NCBI RefSeq assembly: GCF_937859915.1
Contig: NZ_CALMAW010000010.1
Span: 1-46,956, forward strand
DNA length: 46,956 bases
Source of the DNA: an uncultured Sphingomonas sp.
GTDB taxonomy: Bacteria > Pseudomonadota > Alphaproteobacteria > Sphingomonadales > Sphingomonadaceae
Reading direction: 5' to 3'
A program made the position numbers and the translations under genes. The notes under the pieces are model-generated. The model ran no database searches and was not told the origin of the DNA. It saw only the letters and a program-made list of their open reading frames with translations. Shown one piece after another: positions 41,898-46,956 of the stretch (position 1 is the first letter of the stretch; every line of letters starts with the position of its first letter).

Positions 41898-42836
41898 TCA
41901 GCCTAGCGTAAGAAACTTGTTCCGGCGCTGCTGGCGTACGCTCTGCGCATTCTGCGGCGCCAACGTATCGAGCTCCTCGCCGAGCGCCGTGCCCAGCGCA
42001 ATTATCGCGACCGTCGGATCCCGATGCGCGCCGCCTAGCGGCTCAGCGATGATACGGTCGATCACCCCGAGCTTGAGCAGATCCTGCGCGGTGATCTTCA
42101 TCGCATCCGCCGCGTCGGCGGCCTTCTCCGCGGTGCGCCACAGGATCGACGCACAGCCTTCGGGCGAGATGACCGAATAGACCGCATGCTCGAACATCAG
42201 CACGCGATTGGCGGCCGCCAGCGCCACCGCCCCACCCGATCCGCCCTCGCCGACGATCGCGGTGACGAGCGGCACGCCGAGCGCGAGGCAGGTCTCGGTC
42301 GATCGCGCGATGGCCTCGGCCTGGCCGCGCTCCTCGGCCTGGACGCCGGGAAAGGCACCCGAGGTGTCGACCAGCGTGACCACCGGCAGATGAAAGCGGT
42401 CGGCGAGTTCCATCAGCCGGATCGCCTTGCGATACCCTTCGGGTTTGGCCATGCCGAAATTGTGGCGCAGCCGGGTCGCGGTGTCGTCGCCCTTTTCATG
42501 CCCGATCACCATCACGCGCCGTCCGCCGATCCGGCCAAGACCCCCGATGATCGCCTTGTCGTCGGCGAAGGCGCGGTCGCCGGCCAGCGGCATGAAATCC
42601 TCGACGATACCGCCGATATAGTCCTTGAGATGCGGTCGCTGCGGATGCCGCGCGACCTGAGTCTTCTGCCACGGCGTTAGCTTGCCGTAGGTCTCGCGCA
42701 GCATCCTGTCGGCCTTGGCCTCGAGGCTGGCAACCTGCTGCGCGATGTCGATCGAGCTTGCATCCGCGGTCTCGCGCAGCTCGGCGACACGCGCATTGAG
42801 ATCGGCGATCGGCTTTTCGAAGTCGAGAAATGTCAT
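41898..42836 (-). CDS. accA: Acetyl-CoA carboxylase carboxyltransferase subunit alpha
   Basis: The 312-residue protein is a full-length Acc[16 protein letters not shown] at the N-terminus, [74 protein letters not shown] and [11 protein letters not shown]. With AccD it transfers CO2 from biotin to acetyl-CoA in fatty-acid synthesis. Its ATG overlaps the xerD stop (ATGA), so it is translated from the xerD message at least in part. Confidence 0.97.
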   Translation of the reverse strand: MTFLDFEKPIADLNARVAELRETADASSIDIAQQVASLEAKADRMLRETYGKLTPWQKTQVARHPQRPHLKDYIGGIVEDFMPLAGDRAFADDKAIIGGLGRIGGRRVMVIGHEKGDDTATRLRHNFGMAKPEGYRKAIRLMELADRFHLPVVTLVDTSGAFPGVQAEERGQAEAIARSTETCLALGVPLVTAIVGEGGSGGAVALAAANRVLMFEHAVYSVISPEGCASILWRTAEKAADAADAMKITAQDLLKLGVIDRIIAEPLGGAHRDPTVAIIALGTALGEELDTLAPQNAQSVRQQRRNKFLTLG

Positions 42837-43810
42837 AGTTCGGCGGGGTAAGCCGGCGGGTCGGCGGCGTCAACGCGCGAGCCGCCATCGCACGGTGGCG
42901 TCCGCGACGCGTCGGCGAGCGGATGCCGTGCGTTGACCAGCTCGATCAGCCGGCGGCTGTCGACATGCGTATAGATTTGCGTGGTCGCGATGTCGGCATG
43001 GCCAAGCATGGCCTGTAGCGCGCGCAGGTCCGCGCCGCCTTCGAGCAGGTGCGTCGCGAAGGCGTGGCGCAGCACGTGCGGACTGATCCTGTCGGGCGAA
43101 ATTCCCGCCTCGGCGCCGAGCTCCTGGACAAGCTGGTAGAGGCGAACGCGGCTGAGATGGCCCTTGCCCGAGGGAAACAGCCAGGGTTGCCCGGGCGGCA
43201 CCAACGCACGCCATGTCGCGACCGCCGCCAGCGCCCGCGCCGAGATCGGTGCCAACCGCTCGCGCCCGCCCTTGCCCCTGAGGATCAGATAGGGTTGGCC
43301 GCTGCGGATCGCGGCGCGCGGCAGCGAGACTAGCTCGGTCGCGCGGAGGCCGGATCCGTAGAGCAGCTCGACCAGCGCGACGAGGCGCAGATTGGCGGGC
43401 GACGCCCCTTCGCCGCTCCGCTCGGCGAGCGCGCCGAACAGCCGATCGACCTCGTCATGGCCGAGGATCTTGGGCAGTGGCCGCCGCACCAAACCACGCG
43501 GCAAGCTGCCGGACGGGTCGTCGGCGCGGTCGCCTTCGTCGAGCAGGAAGCCGTAGAAGCGCCTGAGTGCTGCCGCCTTGCGCGCGATCGTCGCCCGCGC
43601 CAGCGCCTGCCACGCTTCGCCGAGCACCGCGAGCGCCGCCGCGTCCGCGCCCGCCAGCCGACCGCCGAGCAGCGTCGAGGCACCGCGCAGATCGGACCCG
43701 TACGCCATCAACGTATTGGGCGACGCACCCGCTTCCGCCGCGATCGCCTCGAGGAACCGCTCGATCGCGCGCCCGTCCTCGCCGTGGGCGAAGGCGGTGC
43801 CGGCTCTCAC
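42833..43810 (-). CDS. xerD: Site-specific tyrosine recombinase XerD
   Basis: The 325-residue recombinase has an N-terminal SAM-like DNA-binding domain ([27 protein letters not shown]). The catalytic domain has Arg 156 in [17 protein letters not shown] with the active Lys, [26 protein letters not shown] and nucleophile Tyr 280. It resolves chromosome dimers at dif with XerC. The GTG at 43810 has GAGGAAGGA just upstream. It sits between a secreted-protein gene and accA, and its position near aroKB is typical of alphaproteobacteria. Confidence 0.93.
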   Translation of the reverse strand: MRAGTAFAHGEDGRAIERFLEAIAAEAGASPNTLMAYGSDLRGASTLLGGRLAGADAAALAVLGEAWQALARATIARKAAALRRFYGFLLDEGDRADDPSGSLPRGLVRRPLPKILGHDEVDRLFGALAERSGEGASPANLRLVALVELLYGSGLRATELVSLPRAAIRSGQPYLILRGKGGRERLAPISARALAAVATWRALVPPGQPWLFPSGKGHLSRVRLYQLVQELGAEAGISPDRISPHVLRHAFATHLLEGGADLRALQAMLGHADIATTQIYTHVDSRRLIELVNARHPLADASRTPPCDGGSRVDAADPPAYPAEL

Positions 43811-43820
43811 CCGTCCTTCC

Positions 43821-45668
43821 TCATGTCCGCATCAAGGCTTCGGCAGCAACCATCCGTGCCTCTGGCTCGAGCCCGACCGCGCGCAGCGATGCGATGATAT
43901 GATAGAGAAAGACCGGCGAAACCTGCGTCCAGTCGCTGGTCTGCATGCCGACCGCGGCGAGCAGCGCGACCGTCGCGGGTTCGCCGCGCGCTGCCGCCGA
44001 GCCGATCGCGCGCGTCCAGCTGTTGCGCTGACCAAGCGGCACGGCGAGCCGCTGCGCCAGACGATCGACGTCGACCGGCGCGATCCGGCCCAGTGCCGCG
44101 AGGCTGACGAACAGGAATTGGGCGCGCAGCGTCGCCGATCCGCGGCCGCCCTCGCCGAAATTGGCGATGCGGTCGTCACCGACATCGACCGCCAGCCTTG
44201 GCGCGCCGACCGCCATCAGCGCCCAGGCTTCGTCGATCTTCGATCCCTTGCCGGCGCGGACGACGCCGGTCCAGCGCGCGGTCTGCGTGTCGAGCCCGGC
44301 CGACAGCATCGCCGCGATCAGCGCCGAGGCGTCGTCCTCATAGTCCGATGACGGGGTAATCCGCGCAGCGGCCCGCGCGGTAAGGATGCGCGTCGCATAT
44401 TGATCGCGCTCGCCGGTCGGGTCCGCCCATAACGCGCGCAGCGCAGCAACCCGGTCGCCCTCGTCGCGCGCGGCATAGGCGGTGCGCAGACGACCGGCGG
44501 GTGTCTCGTCCATCGCATAGGCGTCGCCGGTCTCGGCCTGCTGTGCGATCATGTCGACGAGATCGGCCGCCGAGGCCACCCCCAGCGTCGCCGCGGTGCG
44601 CTCCGCTGCTAGCCGCGACTGCACCGGCAGCATCGGCGCGCGTGCGCGCCACGCCTGCATCGCGAGACCACCCTGGTCGAGCAGGCTGTCAGGCATCACC
44701 AGGCCGACAGCGCTCGCCAGCCCGAAGCGCCAGCTGCTCAGCGCGTTGACGCTCGACCATTCGATGTTCACCGCGCGCCGGCTGCCCGTGCCGGCGCCGA
44801 CCACGCGCTGCGCGAGCAGCAGGTCGATGCCGGTCGCGGCACCCGGCTGCGAGCGCGCGCGATCGATCAGCGCGCTCGCCGTCCCCGCCTCGCCCGACAG
44901 CCCAGCGCACATCGCGCGCGCCAACGGCCAGAAAGGCTGGGGGTTCATCGTCTCGGCGGTGTCCGCGACCGGGCAGAGCGCGCCGGGATCGGCCGAGGCC
45001 ATCGCCGAGTCGAGCACCGCCTGGTCGTAGCGCGGTGTTGCCTTGTCGGGATCGACGCGCTGGACGAGCAGCCGCGCTGCATCCGCTTCGCCCATCCGCG
45101 CCAACAACGACGCGCGCTCGGCGACCCAGTCGGATGGATCGACCCCGCCCGGCGTGCCGATGTCGGTGGTCAGCACGCGGCGCAGCAGCATCGACACCCA
45201 GCGCGACGCGATCGGGGCATCAAGCCGCGCCATCAGCGTGTTCAGGTAGCGGCCGGCGGTGTTGCCGAAGCCGTCGGCGGGAATGCCGGTGACCGACGGA
45301 TCGAGGATGCCGACATGGTCGGTCGCCCGCCGCGCGAATTCCGGGATGTCCTGCTTGCGCAGCGCCTCGGCGGCTTCCGCGGCGGCATTGTCAGCATTGT
45401 CCGCCTCGTCGTCGGCTGCGGCGGCGGCAGACACGATATTGGCCTGGTCCTGGCTCGGCGGTGCGAGCGACAGCGTCGGCGTCACCTGCCCGCCGCCGTC
45501 GTCCTCCGACGGCGATGGCGGCGGCGGGGCAGCGGGCGCGGCCTTGGGCGCGGCACCGAAGCCCGGCGGCAGAATGGATTGCGGCGACTGCTGGCCGAAG
45601 GCGGGGATCGCGACCGCGACCAGCGCCGCACCGGCAAGCAAGCCGACGGCGAGCTTAGTGCGTGCCAT
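43821..45668 (-). CDS. Large secreted protein of unknown function
   Basis: This protein of about 615 residues has a signal peptide (MARTKLAVGLLAGAALVAVA, cut near FGQQ) and a Pro/Ala/Ser-rich linker. A stretch of acidic/Ala-rich residues follows (about 75-100), then a long helical region with a regular alternation of Ala-rich helices suggesting TPR-like or other helical repeats. No catalytic motif is visible. It should be periplasmic. The start is either ATG at 45668 or four codons earlier at 45680. Both overlap the end of the 48-codon membrane-protein gene. It ends 10 bases before xerD, so it heads the xerD-accA run. Confidence 0.75.
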   Translation of the reverse strand: MARTKLAVGLLAGAALVAVAIPAFGQQSPQSILPPGFGAAPKAAPAAPPPPSPSEDDGGGQVTPTLSLAPPSQDQANIVSAAAAADDEADNADNAAAEAAEALRKQDIPEFARRATDHVGILDPSVTGIPADGFGNTAGRYLNTLMARLDAPIASRWVSMLLRRVLTTDIGTPGGVDPSDWVAERASLLARMGEADAARLLVQRVDPDKATPRYDQAVLDSAMASADPGALCPVADTAETMNPQPFWPLARAMCAGLSGEAGTASALIDRARSQPGAATGIDLLLAQRVVGAGTGSRRAVNIEWSSVNALSSWRFGLASAVGLVMPDSLLDQGGLAMQAWRARAPMLPVQSRLAAERTAATLGVASAADLVDMIAQQAETGDAYAMDETPAGRLRTAYAARDEGDRVAALRALWADPTGERDQYATRILTARAAARITPSSDYEDDASALIAAMLSAGLDTQTARWTGVVRAGKGSKIDEAWALMAVGAPRLAVDVGDDRIANFGEGGRGSATLRAQFLFVSLAALGRIAPVDVDRLAQRLAVPLGQRNSWTRAIGSAAARGEPATVALLAAVGMQTSDWTQVSPVFLYHIIASLRAVGLEPEARMVAAEALMRT

Positions 45669-45801
45669 CTGCAGCGCCATTCGACGTCACCACCTGCTCG
45701 ATATGGTGGGGCGTCACCCCGACGGAGCGGTGCGAAAGCCAGACCAAGGCGGCCACGATGGCGAGGACGATGACGATCAGAACGATGCTGGCGCGCGACA
45801 T
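45655..45801 (-). CDS. 48-residue single-pass membrane protein
   Basis: The protein starts MSRASIVLIVIVLAIVAALVW with one hydrophobic helix (residues 5-21), then a short hydrophilic tail of about 26 residues. Its end overlaps the start of the secreted-protein gene by 14 bases or more, implying translational coupling. It is the first gene of the minus-strand run and is divergent from aroK across 88 bases. Function is unknown. Single-pass proteins of this size may be partners of a larger protein, here possibly the secreted one. Confidence 0.6.
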   Translation of the reverse strand: MSRASIVLIVIVLAIVAALVWLSHRSVGVTPHHIEQVVTSNGAADGTH

Positions 45802-45889
45802 GGGTTTCCCGACGAACAAGAAAAAGAACGGCCGTGTGAAGGAGGGCGCTTTTGCCCGATCCCCTGGCCCTGTGTATAGCCCCGCCGGC

Positions 45890-46444
45890 ATGCCGCAAAG
45901 CCCGCCTCCGCAACGATCTGCCGCGTCGCCTTCGCCATCGGCGCGCCCGCTGGTGCTGGTCGGCATGATGGGCGTCGGCAAGTCGACGGTCGGGCGGCGG
46001 CTGGCGGCGCGGATGCACCTCCCCTTCGTCGATGCCGATCGCGAGATCGAGGCCGCCGCCGGGCTGCTTATCCCCGACATCTTCGAACGCTTCGGCGAGG
46101 ATGGGTTTCGCGACGGCGAGCGGCGCGTGATCGCGCGGCTGATCGACGGCAACCCCAAGGTAATCGCAACCGGCGGCGGCGCTTTCATGAACGAGCAGAC
46201 CCGTGCACTGATCCTCGATCGCGCCACCGCGATCTGGCTCGACGCCGATATCGACGTGCTGGTCGAGCGCGTCCGCCGGCGCAACGACCGACCGCTGCTG
46301 CAGGGCCGCGATCCGCGCGCGGTGCTCGCCGATCTCGCCGAGCGCCGCAACCCGGTCTATGCGCTCGCCCCGATCCACATCCTCTCGGAACCGCTGCCGC
46401 ACGAGGCAACGGTCGACGCGATCCTCAAGGCGCTGCATCCATGA
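45890..46444 (+). CDS. aroK: Shikimate kinase
   Basis: The 184-residue kinase has a Walker A loop GMMGVGKST (25-33), DADREIEAAAG (shikimate binding), FERFGEDGFRDGERRV, IATGGGAF and the lid RRRNDRPLL. It phosphorylates shikimate in aromatic amino-acid synthesis. The first 19 residues are Pro/Ser-rich and unusual. The ATG at 45890 is the only start that keeps the gene from overlapping the divergent small protein. It is joined to aroB by an ATGA overlap. Confidence 0.95.
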   Translation: MPQSPPPQRSAASPSPSARPLVLVGMMGVGKSTVGRRLAARMHLPFVDADREIEAAAGLLIPDIFERFGEDGFRDGERRVIARLIDGNPKVIATGGGAFMNEQTRALILDRATAIWLDADIDVLVERVRRRNDRPLLQGRDPRAVLADLAERRNPVYALAPIHILSEPLPHEATVDAILKALHP

Positions 46445-46956
46445 CCGTCATCCCCGTCTCGCTCGGCGATCGCAGCTACGAGGTGGCGATCGAACCGGGC
46501 GGCCTGGGTCGCGCCGGCGCACGGCTGGCGGCCTATGCGCCGCGCGGACGCTTCGTCGTGGTCACCGATTCGAACGTCGCCGCCGCGCATCTCAATACCC
46601 TGACCGTGTCGCTCGGCACGGCCGGGATTGGAGTCGAGTCGATCATCCTTCCCGCGGGCGAGGCCACCAAGAGCTGGGCACAGCTCGAAGCGCTGACCGA
46701 TCGGCTGATCGTGCTCGGGGTCGAGCGCTCCGATAACGTCATTGCGCTCGGCGGCGGCGTGATCGGGGATCTCGTCGGCTTCGCCTGCGCTATTCTCAAG
46801 CGCGGCTGCGGCTTCGTCCAGATCCCGACCAGCCTGCTCGCGCAGGTCGATTCCTCGGTCGGCGGCAAGACCGCGATCAATTCGCGTGCCGGCAAAAATC
46901 TTGTCGGCGCCTTTCACCAGCCAGCGCATGTCCTGATCGACCCCGACACGCTCGAC
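46441..46956 (+). CDS. aroB: 3-dehydroquinate synthase, N-terminal part (cut by window end)
   Basis: The 172 codons present match AroB: VPVSLGDRSYEV-like start, FVVVTDSNVAAAH, LPAGEATKSW, the NAD-binding GGGVIGDLVGF, and QIPTSLLAQVDSSVGGKTAIN with the catalytic Lys. It turns DAHP into 3-dehydroquinate using NAD and a divalent metal. About half of the usual 370 residues lie beyond the window. It overlaps aroK by four bases. Confidence 0.96.
   Translation, partial: MTVIPVSLGDRSYEVAIEPGGLGRAGARLAAYAPRGRFVVVTDSNVAAAHLNTLTVSLGTAGIGVESIILPAGEATKSWAQLEALTDRLIVLGVERSDNVIALGGGVIGDLVGFACAILKRGCGFVQIPTSLLAQVDSSVGGKTAINSRAGKNLVGAFHQPAHVLIDPDTLD

Noticed and set aside
42833..43810. Tyrosine recombinase as a sign of a mobile element
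   Set aside because: Sequence, length and context (accA, aroKB) fit chromosomal XerD.

Overview
The window is GC-rich, densely coded DNA from an alphaproteobacterium, most likely a Sphingomonas-like member of the Sphingomonadales. This is inferred from gene content and order (small-protein/secreted-protein/xerD/accA divergent from aroK-aroB, paired Flp pilins, zwf joined to a GH15 gene, a large CoA-dependent catabolic cluster) and from the frequent GTG and TTG starts. It was not tested against a database. I see no transposase, phage gene or CRISPR array. The only recombinase is the housekeeping XerD. No gap between genes exceeds 300 bases.

Layout. 1-5.5 kb: the start of a lipoprotein gene, a zwf-GH15 pair joined by an ATGA overlap, a SleB-type cell wall hydrolase, and a membrane-anchored Lys/Ala/Pro-rich protein. 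5.5-12.4 kb: a TonB-dependent receptor behind a CitE-type lyase, a GGDEF-EAL signalling protein, and a fumarylacetoacetate-hydrolase-family gene with a pterin dehydratase. 12.4-18.5 kb: EttA, a GH130 protein paired with a GT4 glycosyltransferase fused to a toroid-like domain, and an Asn/Ala/Asp-rich lipoprotein with a strong terminator. tRNA-Pro(TGG) lies at 18.6 kb.

18.7-37.5 kb is a catabolic region. An enone-reductase-like SDR diverges from an HxlR regulator across a promoter carrying four evenly spaced CTAG sites. A six-gene minus-strand run (acyl-CoA dehydrogenase, CitE-like lyase, family I CoA-transferase, frameshifted enoyl-CoA hydratase, SMP-30-like propeller, Rieske oxygenase alpha subunit) diverges from a plus-strand run (family III CoA-transferase, second acyl-CoA dehydrogenase, atypical crotonase, SDR, truncated acyl-CoA synthetase). 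The synthetase is joined tail to tail with a truncated TauD-family dioxygenase, beyond which lie two more SDRs and a dimeric-barrel protein. Together these suggest activation, desaturation, hydration and cleavage of an unknown acyl-CoA. There is no thiolase, so carbon-carbon cleavage may use the CitE-like lyase. Three genes are broken, two with missing ends and one with a frameshift, and two others lack expected catalytic residues, so the region may be decaying or repurposed.

37.6-47 kb returns to housekeeping: DUF1178 protein, nitrilase-family hydrolase, glutaredoxin and ComF on the minus strand, a methyltransferase, MutT, two Flp pilins, then accA, xerD, a large secreted protein and a 48-residue membrane protein on the minus strand, divergent from aroK and aroB (cut by the window end).
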